Shown one piece after another: positions 23,103 to 32,651 of a stretch of DNA of 64,000 nt. Both the position numbers and the translations under genes were made by a program. Each line of letters opens with the position of its first letter. Position 1 is the first letter of the stretch. This DNA comes from Apodospora peruviana (lineage: Eukaryota > Ascomycota > Sordariomycetes > Sordariales > Lasiosphaeriaceae). The DNA lies in contig JAUEDM010000004.1 of the NCBI GenBank assembly GCA_033439685.1, positions 744,001 to 808,000 on the forward strand, given 5' to 3'. The notes below the pieces were generated by a model that did not search any database, was not told the origin of the DNA, and saw only the letters and a list, made by a program, of their open reading frames with translations.

Positions 23103-25887
23103 CGTTTGTTCGGTCGAGAGGTTCGGACTTGATGTGGTAAACTTGCCCAGATAGGAAACCGGTCAATATCTGGCTGGCTCCTTTGTTAGACGCGACGCGA
23201 AACCCGGAATTAAAAACGTGAATTAAAAAAAGAAGAATGCGTCAATTAGGCCGTTCAAAACGAGCGATCTGGCCTGAGATGAGAAAGGGGAGAAAAAATG
23301 AAGTTTGGTGAGCGATTGACGATGAAGAATGATGGTCTGGGAAGGAGGAGAGAAAAGGAAAGTTCATCAGGAGTGGAGGTCAAGCAGGGAAAAAGGAGAT
23401 TTCGACTCCGGATTCCGAAACCCCTGTCATCCCTGATCTTTTGGAGCACTGCCACTCCCAAGATTCTTGGGGGCGTCTTGGTATTCGCTGTCCAGGAGCC
23501 TCATTGCGTGCGCCAAGGATCTGCCGAGAACCAGTTAATTAAACCGCCAAGCGCCGATCTCCCCCATATGCACGTTTCCATTTGTCGATTGTGAAGGCGA
23601 AACGATGCATCCCAAGAGTTTTCATGGTCGATTACTCTGCTTGGCCATGGATACCTTGGAAACGATAATGCGAAACGTGTGTGGATTCTCACGACTTGGA
23701 AGTGGGAACAATGTCGAGAACATGTTCCACTCTGTTAATTGAACTGGCATGAAAGACGGGAGCCCGGAAATGTCAGATGTTGACAAGTGCGGTGGATAAG
23801 TGCCCCTGAGTGGATTGTGCATTTGGGATGGATAGGTAGGTAGGTACGTACCAGGTATTCAGTAATTTTGGCAGACAGGGCACGAACCCTAACCCCAAAG
23901 GATGTGTCAAACTCAAACTGGACTTCACTGGTGAATCACTTCAAAGCGTGGGTGACACGAGACCGGCGTTATTGCATTTTGCCAAAATGATGCTTCGACC
24001 AACATAGTGCTGACCATATTGCTGGGACCAACAGACGCCACAAAATAGGCATAATCAATCTATTTGCGAGACAACACGCCTGACGCATTTGTCCAATCAC
24101 CAATGCCACGCACAACACGGGATGAACCAGAATGAGAATCACACAGCGGACAGAGCTGGGAGCATGGGACCGGTGATGTACCTGGCATCATTTGGGCCTT
24201 GCACCAACCGGTCTTTGCTCCTGACGTTTGTTGCTGGGATGGAAGGCTTCTCAAGGTTCTGGAGCTTCCACTATCACCGGTAGAAGCTGTAGCTCCATGA
24301 CTGGGTTCCAAACATTGGAATTCGTTCTTTATTGTCGTCAAGCCAACCAGTCTGATAATAGGAACCGCATGTTTTGGCGTCTTTGGTGTTGGGTTGACCG
24401 GTTTCAAAGCTATTCAGGTGCTCAAAGAGAGCAATTTGAGTCACTGAGTTCTCATCCCAGCACTATGCTCCATCCATTTCTTTCACTATGAAAAACGTTC
24501 GCTGCAGTCTTTGGACGAATATCAAAGTCATAAATAGTTTACACAATATCAGTGCTTGCGATGACTTACTCGGCCAGATGGAGACCAAGAACCATTGACC
24601 ACGGCCGTAGGATGGTCACGATGATTGCGACACAACGACAAGCGTCAATAGATCAGAAACCAGCTTTACGACGAGACTAAAAGTCTTGCTTTGACTCATA
24701 AGGACAGCGAAAAGGAAATAGTCCGAAAGAGACTATTGCAATTTCTGTGTCGTGATTGCCATCTTGAGGAAGACGGAGGACACACGCTCTATACGAGCGC
24801 GTAGCTTGCCAACCCCAAAGCCTGGTCTGGCCACAAGGCATTCTTGGTCAGGATGATAATTGTCAAAGACCTAAGGACGTACAGTTCTTAATCCCAGACG
24901 CGACACCAGCACCAGCAGTGCGCGAACTCCAAACCCTTGCAGATGAATGACTCCGAATGAGAGCCACGGCCAGCGGGGTGCAGCAGTACGAGCGAAAGAA
25001 TATACCAGGTAAAAATGCCAGTATATAAGTCTTGCGTATACTAGCCCAGAGAATGTGCGGAAGCGAATACCTTAGCTAGTAAACACAGCATCGAACACGG
25101 GCAACAACTCTTATCTCGAAACTCGGACCAGATCAGAATATTTCATCCCATCTCGACCGGTAGGCTGCTAGTTTGCAAAACCTATTTTATGCCAACTACT
25201 GTGTTCTCGGTCATTCAGTTGCACTGTCTGGTATTATATCCACCGGCCCTGGGTCACACGCCGCATCTTCAACGGTCATCCTCTCTTCAACTTTCCGACT
25301 TCATCCTATTTCCTTCGCGTCCAAGTCCATCCAGTCCAGTCACCCCGCCGAATACCGCACCCTCGATTGCAAGTACCCGAGGCAAGGTTAGTCACGATGT
25401 CTTTCTTCACGTCGTATGCGTGTATGGCAGAAGTCTGGTCACTACCTATATATTTTGCTCATATTTCACGATTAGCAGTCTTTTGAGCCTCAACATGCAT
25501 CTCCTTTCCCATATATATGAAACCACAGTCAACCTTGGCCACTTTCGACCTCCAGAATGACTTCATCCATAACCGACTGCGCATCTTCACCTATACCTTT
25601 TGAGTACTCAACAAACCAGCCAGGTGCTGGGACATGCTCAAGTGTCTCGCAAGTGCTAGACATCGGTGCTTGTGGACAGAAAGACCCGCTGTTACCCATG
25701 CTCCAACTCCAACCTTTGGTAGACCAAAAACATCAGGCAAGTGCTAGACAGACTCGTCCCTTAACCCAGTCACAAAGTTCTCTGGGGAGGAGTACATCCA
25801 AAAAGGGGTACTACTGCCACTGCTCAGTAGAGAAGTCAAGACATATTGAAGTACGCCAGCTAATCTTTGAAAAAGCAGGCTATCAAG
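23103..25887. other. Long spacer (2.8 kb) between divergent GH72 and RRM-like genes
   Basis: The 5' region of two divergent genes. No frame longer than about 120 codons before 25557, and none with recognisable content. AACCCTAACCCC, two telomere-like units, is at 23885-23896. The frame from 25557 (starting MTSSITDCASS) runs into the next gene in another frame and is probably a leader or chance frame. Confidence 0.55.
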
Positions 25888-27577
25888 ATGACGGACAAGC
25901 ACAACCGGCCGGACTTTACGCCGTGGTCGATGTCCGGCATCAACACCGAAGAGGACAGCATGCTCGGCCTCAGCCACAAAGAACTGGCCGAAGCCTACAA
26001 GCGGGCCCAGCGGACGGGGGAGTGGCGTACCCTCGTTACGGAGCCCTCCGCGCAGTTCCAGGGCTGGATGGCACAACGCCGCGAGGACCCCAACGGGACT
26101 GGCCAAGATGGTAAGGCCCCTAGTCTTTTCTCCTTTTTTTCAATATCGTGACATTCGCGAGCGGAACATTACTGATACCTCTGGCGCAGATCCGACTCCG
26201 CGGGCTGGCAGTGACAATGTCAGCGGCAGCAGCAGCGGCATTGACGATGCCGCGTACACCGACCTCCTTCAGCGCCTGAACAAACTGACCGCGGACGACG
26301 ACGACGAAGTTCCGGTTTATCCTCCCCCCGCCTTCGGCCCAGTCGGCTCCGGTCGTCCTATCCCTGCTGTCCCAACACGGCTGAGCGCACCCACATCACC
26401 ACCAGCTTCGAGTCCAGTCCTTCCCGCCGCCACCACAGCACTCGGCACGGAGGCCCCCAGCAGCTCGCCAAACACCGAATCCGGTGACGACTACTGGTTC
26501 CGCCCCTTCTCACCCTCCTATTCCCCCTCCTTACCATATTACGGGCCGTCACGGCAACCAGACCGCAGCCAGGCCCTCGGCTTCCCGCCTCCTGTCCGTC
26601 TTCCCGGGGAACCCTTCCGACCAATGGCAATCCTATCCGGCCCACACTCAGAATCCCTCTTCGGGCTCGCCACTCAGGCCCAAGCCCAGTCCTGCTCACC
26701 CCTGACCGGGTCCGGCTGTTCCCCCCGGTACCAAGGCAACCCTCACCTGGTGGCCAACCAGTCGGTCAACATCCCTGACGAGGACAACTGCTCCTTCTTC
26801 ATCACCGGCCTGCCCGCCGACATTTCTTATCATACCCTTTTGGGGCAAGTCCGTTCCTGCGGCCGCGTTTACGCGTCCTACATCAACCGCGCCGACTTCG
26901 CGAAGGGGCACCACACCTCGGCCGCGAAGATCGTCTTTTTCGAAAAGGCAGACGCCCGGAGGTTTTGGGTCGACAAGCACGCTTGTGGCCAGCTGCCCTT
27001 TCTCGTCAAGCAAGAAGCCACGGAGGTGGCATTTGCGGGGAGAGTCGTCCGCAACCGCGTCAAGGTGGCCGAGCAGAACGCTGCTACCGTACCAAGAAAT
27101 TATACTCGGGTGGTGCGCATTTCAGGCCCGAAGCTGTATGTAAACCTTGAGGGTTTGCTGCATCTTTTTCGGCAGAGTTTTCTGTTTGATGTCGACGAGA
27201 TTTCGGAGGAAGAACTGCCTGGCGATTCCATGTCCGTCGCCATCACTTTCGGGAGCTGGCGTTGTCAGGCAGCCTGCGCCTTCCAAGTGTACAATCGGGC
27301 TGTTGAGAGGGGCCAGTTCCGGGGCTGCAGCATCGAGTACCGACGGGACCCGTGCGATTTGCTGACTGAGGAGGAGTATACGGCTGTTACGCATCGGTGC
27401 AAGACCGAGAGGACTTGGCAGATTTATTTGAAGCGGTGTCAAGCTTATGAGGCAGCGAGTTATGCAACTACTACAACTGGCAGTATTAATGCTCAGGATG
27501 ATCGTCACAAGGAGGAGAAAACCTCGTCCCCGTTTCTGCCTGCTGTTCAGCAGATGAGCAACACCTGCAAGGGTTGA
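25888..27577 (+). CDS. RRM-fold lineage-specific protein
   Basis: Two exons, 25888-26110 and 26190-27577, give 536 residues. A short conserved N-terminus (GINTEEDSMLGLSHKELAEA) is followed by about 150 residues of Pro/Ser-rich disordered sequence. Next comes an RNA-recognition-like fold: NCSFFITGLPADISYHTLLG (first strand and helix), CGRVYASYINRADFAKGHHT, then AAKIVFFEKADARRFW. A second possible RRM-like half follows from TRVVRISGPKLYVNLEGLLH to CSIEYRRDPCDLLT. The order strand-helix-strand with aromatic positions suggests nucleic-acid binding. Similar proteins occur as an expanded, fast-evolving group in sordariomycetes, as I recall; no function is established. The start at 25888 is preceded by a possible acceptor (agcag), so an upstream leader exon is possible. 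Confidence 0.75.
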
Positions 27578-28351
27578 AGGGTCAGGGTTTGGCTCAATGT
27601 CAGCCTGGTGGTATTTAGCGGTGGTTCGATGCAACCGGCTCTTGCTCTTTTTCCTGCCGGTGGTCTCACTTGTGGTAGCACTTTTGGACTTGGTAGCCCT
27701 CTTGGTGGATTTAGCAAGGTGTCGCCAACAGGACCTCGGGCGTTTCCGAGATGGTGATACACTAGATAAGGTATTCATCTCGCCAGAACGAGATCTCGTG
27801 ATTCGTGAGGAATGTTCAAGTTAATTACAGAAAGTGGAACATGACCAGATCAATTGAGCCAGCATAATATTAATAAATGTCAAACGGATGATATTCATCT
27901 ATTCTTCCGGAAAGAAGGCCGTGAGTAGTATCGTGACATTGCCTTTGGTTCGGCTCTCGGTTGGAGGATCCCTGGGTCGATCCACAGACCACAGGCCGCA
28001 GATGCTGTGCCGTCACTAGCGGCATCTGCTAGCCGCACCGGTAAGCCCCCAAACTTTCAGTGGTCACGAGCGGGCAATGTTTACAGTCTCCGACATGCAA
28101 ACACCGACGCCGCTCTTTGCAGAACAGCTACTTGCTCTGCAAACTGTAAAATCTGGTTCAATTCATCGTTCTGCTCCCCATCACTCGACTGGTAAATTAC
28201 GCGCAATTTGCATCCCATCCTCCCAATCAATTGGCCGTGATCAATCCCAATTCGCGAGTCCACCAGATACTAGGTCTAGCCCTCAAAGCTTGCGCGGACA
28301 ACAACATCCCCGACAATACAATCATCACCCAACACCCCTAACGATGCCACC
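27578..28351. other. Spacer between the RRM-like and HAUS6-like genes
   Basis: 3' region of one gene and 5' region of the next on the same strand. No coding frame is supported; the 218-codon minus-strand frame at 27122-27778 is antisense to the RRM-like gene. Confidence 0.6.
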
Positions 28352-30838
28352 ATGTCCAGTCTACACGACTCCTCCTCTCTCTCCCGCACGAGGTCGACTC
28401 GTACACCCATAAACACCCTCAAGCCGGCGCAGAACCCGTCGTCCCGAGCAATCTCGTCAAGCACCACAAGCTCGGTTAGCACCGTTGCTGCGCCGTCCAC
28501 CATAACGACCACAGCTCCCACCGCCGCCTCCAACATCTCCCTCTTCCTTACGAACCTCCGTCTCCTCGACCTCGACCTGCACCCCAACTGGCCCGACATC
28601 ACCACCCTTACCTTTACGACCAAAGACAGCGTCGCGCAGGCCGCCGGCGGCCAAAAGAAGCGCATCCAGTGCGTCGAGTGGGCGCTCTACCACCTCTTCG
28701 CGCTATGGGACCACGACGAGGCGCGCAACAAGCTGCGCCCGTTCTTCCCGCCCCTCGACCAGGTCCAGTCGCTCAACCTACGCGCCGCGCTGCTCCGATG
28801 TCTGGAGCAGGCCAAGAAGAATGGTGTGCTCGGCCGCGACGCCGTCGTCCGCAAGACCATGCTCGACGAGTGCAGGGGCGAACGGCTAGCCGAGGTCCTG
28901 GCCGTTTTTTCGTCGGCTGTGCTAAAAAAGTTGGTCGCCGAGCAGCATCTGAATGATCCAACAGGCACCGCGCTGGTGCAGACGCTGGCGCTTGAGAATA
29001 GAGGGTATACTGGTGAGCGGTCGGAGCTGACGGCTTTGATATTGGCTCACAGGGTGTCGCTCTGTCGGGCGCTGGAGGAAAAGAATGCGGCAAGGGCACG
29101 GTTCAGCGAGTTCTCGGATCTACTGAGGTATAAAGAACGGACAATTGCGCGCAGACGGGAAGAGGTCGAGCTTGCTGCGAAGAAGACCGGAGGACCAGAT
29201 ATTTCTGACGATTTGAAGCTGGATATTTGGCGGACCGTGCGGAACAATTGGTCAGGCAACGAGTGCTGGATGGAGGCTCTGCTCTATGGCGATAGCCATG
29301 CCCGCAAGGATGGGCTGCTCTCGGCCCCCCTGGACCGTGTGTGGAGGCGGGTTCAGTCGGGGCGGCTGGCGGAACTGGAAGACAAATCCGCCGGCGGACT
29401 GCTGGAACAGCTTGACGGCCGGGTTCAGAGTCAGAGGCAGCGATTAGAGAAGTGGCACTCCTTTAGGCAGGAGATGTTTGCCAGGACCGGCCCTCCGGGA
29501 TCGGCTGTAAAAGAGTCTGGTGAAGCGCGACAGAGGCAAAGAGGTATCGATCTCGGCTTCAGGGCGCACGAGAATCTGCACCTCGGCCGGATGAGTCCGC
29601 GGAAGCTTGCCAGGACGAGACCTGGTGAACTGCACGGCGAGTACCAGGAGCTCATCGACAGTCTCGAGGCCCAGCTGACAAGTATCAGCCGGAACGACGC
29701 GCAGGTGCTGTCGTTCTTCCAGAGGCCGACGCCGCGCGTAGGAAGAGTACAGGATAGTACGGAAGCGACCAGCCCCGAGCCGGAGTTTATCTCCGAGCTA
29801 AGCGATCTCGAAGACGAGCCGCACGTATCCAGTCAGCCCCCTCCACAGCCAGAGCTGGCTTTTGAGCAGCCCATCCTGCGCAGAAACAGGACGTTCAAAG
29901 AGCGGTTGTCTCCCAATGGCGGCGAGCATGAGCCGGCACCGTCATCTCAGCTACGGAGGTCAGCTACCATCGAGACCAGACACTCTACGCTCAACGGCCG
30001 CGCACGTCGAGCAAACGGGTCCCCGACGAGAAGTCCAGAGCGGAGACCAAGCCCTCCGCCACCGCTATCACCTCTCAGGTCCCCACCACGACCTACCAAA
30101 GCTGTCGCCTCTCCGGAGCGCATCGTCACCACCCCTTCGCCCGAACGGGTAGCAGCACAGGTGTCTCCAACTCAGCAATTAGCAGACCAAATCCTTGCCT
30201 CGATAGAAGCTGCCTCGCCTTCGCCGGTCAAGAAACCGCGCCATACCCTCTCCTTGGCCGAGCGCACCCGCTTGTCCATGGTTGCACGCCGCAATTCCCA
30301 GGTAGCACTACTAAAAGACGAGGACGAAGAAGCAGACTCTGAACTTGACAGACTTCCCATTAAGCGCATGCCTATGCCTACTATATCGGTCTCTCCAGAG
30401 AAACAGGAACGCAACGGCGGCGCCAGACACCCGGCTCCTATTGTTGAAGACCACGAGCAGCAACAGGGTCAGGATGATGAGCACGAAGATTACGAAGACC
30501 TGGTCGCACGAACACGTCGGAGCATGGCCGGGTTCGAGACGGCGAGGCAGAAGGCCCAGCTCGAGAGGCGGCGGTCGCAGCGCAAGTCGAGACATGTTCA
30601 ACAGACGGGAGCGGGAGCAGGCAGGAATAGTAGCTACTTTTCTACCTCCACGGTAGACGAGTTGGACGAGGAAGAAGGAGATCTCACAACAGCAATGGAT
30701 TCAACGTTGGTGATCACCGAGGAGCTTCTGAGCGGGGAGGGGCAGAATGATTACGAGGCTGTGTTTATGAGCCGGCCCAAGATCAAGACGAGTCCGGTGG
30801 GGACGCCGACGCGGACGTTGAGCCTGTGGGATGAGTAA
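28352..30838 (+). CDS. HAUS6-like augmin complex subunit
   Basis: A single exon of 828 codons. Residues about 60-270 match the HAUS6 N-terminal domain: NISLFLTNLRLLDLDLHPNW, IQCVEWALYHLFALWD, LRPFFPPLDQVQSLNLRAAL and KTMLDECRGERLAEVLAVFS. A helical, coiled-coil region follows to about residue 460. The C-terminal half is disordered, Ser/Pro- and Arg-rich with several possible CDK-type SP/TP sites. Augmin brings gamma-tubulin complexes to existing spindle microtubules to start branched microtubules; HAUS6 is the subunit that contacts the gamma-tubulin side. Augmin is absent in budding and fission yeasts but present in several filamentous fungi. Identification rests on the N-terminal domain only. 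Confidence 0.8.
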   Translation: MSSLHDSSSLSRTRSTRTPINTLKPAQNPSSRAISSSTTSSVSTVAAPSTITTTAPTAASNISLFLTNLRLLDLDLHPNWPDITTLTFTTKDSVAQAAGGQKKRIQCVEWALYHLFALWDHDEARNKLRPFFPPLDQVQSLNLRAALLRCLEQAKKNGVLGRDAVVRKTMLDECRGERLAEVLAVFSSAVLKKLVAEQHLNDPTGTALVQTLALENRGYTGERSELTALILAHRVSLCRALEEKNAARARFSEFSDLLRYKERTIARRREEVELAAKKTGGPDISDDLKLDIWRTVRNNWSGNECWMEALLYGDSHARKDGLLSAPLDRVWRRVQSGRLAELEDKSAGGLLEQLDGRVQSQRQRLEKWHSFRQEMFARTGPPGSAVKESGEARQRQRGIDLGFRAHENLHLGRMSPRKLARTRPGELHGEYQELIDSLEAQLTSISRNDAQVLSFFQRPTPRVGRVQDSTEATSPEPEFISELSDLEDEPHVSSQPPPQPELAFEQPILRRNRTFKERLSPNGGEHEPAPSSQLRRSATIETRHSTLNGRARRANGSPTRSPERRPSPPPPLSPLRSPPRPTKAVASPERIVTTPSPERVAAQVSPTQQLADQILASIEAASPSPVKKPRHTLSLAERTRLSMVARRNSQVALLKDEDEEADSELDRLPIKRMPMPTISVSPEKQERNGGARHPAPIVEDHEQQQGQDDEHEDYEDLVARTRRSMAGFETARQKAQLERRRSQRKSRHVQQTGAGAGRNSSYFSTSTVDELDEEEGDLTTAMDSTLVITEELLSGEGQNDYEAVFMSRPKIKTSPVGTPTRTLSLWDE

Positions 30839-31136
30839 GATCGTGATGATGTTAGGTGACAAAGATATCTGTTTGGTCATTGTTGAGGTTAATGAACATA
30901 TTAGTATATAGCTTAGTTTGTGTGTGTTATCATGGAGGAGTGTCCTTCATAGGTGGCAAACAAAACAATGATAATTACCAAAACGAATGAATAATACCAC
31001 GAATGTACAATTTATACCCTTCGATGTTCTAGTTTTATTTTTACAATGGGAAGCCTTTTGGTACAGCCAGCTTCTTCCACCTAGTCCCAAATTTCTCCCA
31101 CAAGAATAGACAGAACGCAAGAAAGAAAAATCCCAT

Positions 31137-31952
31137 TTACCATCCCTGCCCCCGCAGCTCCATAGCCCTGTGGACGACAGCCTTGAAGCCGGACCTGAAC
31201 CTGTGCCTCCACCGCTCGCGGAGCTGCCTCTTGCGCCGCAGCGCCGGCCGCTCGTGGAACCGCTGGGACTGGAAGTCGCGGTTGAGATTGTTGTTCTTAG
31301 TCAGGCGCTGTAGCATGAAAAAGGCCTTACGGGCCTCGTCCTTGCCCTTGACGGGGATGGTGCGGCCGATCGACGGGCGCAAGCGGAGCGTATCGACGCG
31401 ATTGAGGCCGTACTTTTCCCGCACCGCCTGCTCCTCCCAGTGCCAGAGGGCATCGGCGCCTCCTTGTCCTTTTGTACCCCCGATGGTTCTGTTGGCTTCG
31501 GAGTCGATTAGTTCCACGACCGACATGGCGTCTGACTCCTTGGAGACAACCGGTGTTGTCCAGGGAGGCAAAGAGGTGTGTGCCGGTGATGGCGGGTCAA
31601 AGGGTCCCGGAGCGCGCTGCGGCCGAGGAGGGAGCGGGAAGGCGGACGATTTGCTTCCTGTAGAGAGGATGGATGGCTGTCGGCTGAGGCCGGGTATGCT
31701 CGGGCGCGCGGGAGCGGTTCGCTTGTTCAGCTGGTCGAGGCTGTAGTCGAATTCGTTTTGGGCGGTCTTGTTGGCCTCCTGGGCGGGTTCTGCCGCTGCT
31801 GGTGAGGCTTCGCTGGAGGAGGACTGGTAACGGCGGGTAGGTATTTGCTGCAGGAGATATACCGCTTGGCTTGATGCCGGTTGGCGAGCAGATAGAAGGA
31901 GAGAAGGCCGCGTGCTCCGGCACACGGAGTGGATGGCTTGACGGAACTCCAT
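31137..31952 (-). CDS. MRP21: Mitochondrial small ribosomal subunit protein bS21m
   Basis: A 271-residue single-exon gene convergent with the HAUS6-like gene. The N-terminus (MEFRQAIHSVCRSTRPSLLL, followed by RRYQSS) is Arg/Ser-rich with no acids for about 45 residues apart from E2, as in mitochondrial presequences. The middle is Pro/Ser-rich and variable. The C-terminal 70 residues carry the bS21 domain: ARKAFFMLQRLTKNNNLNRD, then RFHERPALRRKRQLRERWRH. Strongly basic helices of this type bind 16S-like rRNA near the mRNA exit of the small subunit. Fungal bS21m proteins are much longer than bacterial S21 (about 70 residues) because of this N-terminal extension. Confidence 0.9.
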   Translation of the reverse strand: MEFRQAIHSVCRSTRPSLLLSARQPASSQAVYLLQQIPTRRYQSSSSEASPAAAEPAQEANKTAQNEFDYSLDQLNKRTAPARPSIPGLSRQPSILSTGSKSSAFPLPPRPQRAPGPFDPPSPAHTSLPPWTTPVVSKESDAMSVVELIDSEANRTIGGTKGQGGADALWHWEEQAVREKYGLNRVDTLRLRPSIGRTIPVKGKDEARKAFFMLQRLTKNNNLNRDFQSQRFHERPALRRKRQLRERWRHRFRSGFKAVVHRAMELRGQGW

Positions 31953-32651
31953 GGCGATGGAAGTTGTCGTGCTGATGGGAGAGATCCCTTTAACGGAGAA
32001 AGTTAGCCGGGTGTTGAGCAGGGTTGGGGAAATAAACGAATATAAGAGACAAGCTGCGTACTCAATTGATCGTGAATGTCTGTCTCCCGCCAGACAAACT
32101 GTCCATCAAGCTGCTTCCTCCGTCGAGAGCAGCTGGTCGAGCTTGTTTCTCACTTTCGCGGTCCGGAGGACAAGACTCGGTTGAGCTCGAGCCACTTCGG
32201 GAATTCTCAACATTTTTCGCGCTAGTCAGCACCGAGTGGTATTGTGGCTGACTTGCCGGCCCAGCTGTGGCTTGGGCGTCCATCATCGCATCTTCCATTC
32301 GCCAACACGCCTACTCATGCGCCACAGCTGATGTTTAAGTGGTCCGTGCTCGGGCGATCGGTCTCTTCGAAGTTCGAGAACTTTTGCGGCAGGTGCTTCG
32401 TACTTTCGTACATACCTACCTGCGGCGTGCATCCCACTCTTGCGAACATTCAAACTCCGCGACATCTTTGCACTTTCTGCATTTCCACTTTCACGATCGG
32501 TGCACTTTCGGTAATTCAAACAAACACAACAAACCGCCGAACGACGCGCGCCGCGAGACTAACTAACCACTGTAGTTTTACTACACTCGCTCGCTCGCTT
32601 TGCGAGAACTTTGTCGAGCTCTGCCGGCGTCATTCAGCAGCTCAACCCGCA
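31953..32651. other. Divergent promoter region between MRP21 and the RBM25-like gene
   Basis: Shared 5' region of two divergent genes. An open frame continuous with the RBM25-like gene extends upstream to 32244, but that extension has no recognisable content and is taken as leader. Repeated cttt/tcgc pyrimidine-rich tracts precede 32652. Confidence 0.6.

Noticed and set aside
25557..26114. 185-codon frame upstream of and overlapping the RRM-like gene
   Set aside because: The second half is the RRM-like first exon read in the wrong frame; the first half has no recognisable content.
32244..32651. N-terminal extension of the RBM25-like frame
   Set aside because: The frame is open but has no protein-like content, and the ATG at 32652 has good context and a plausible conserved start.
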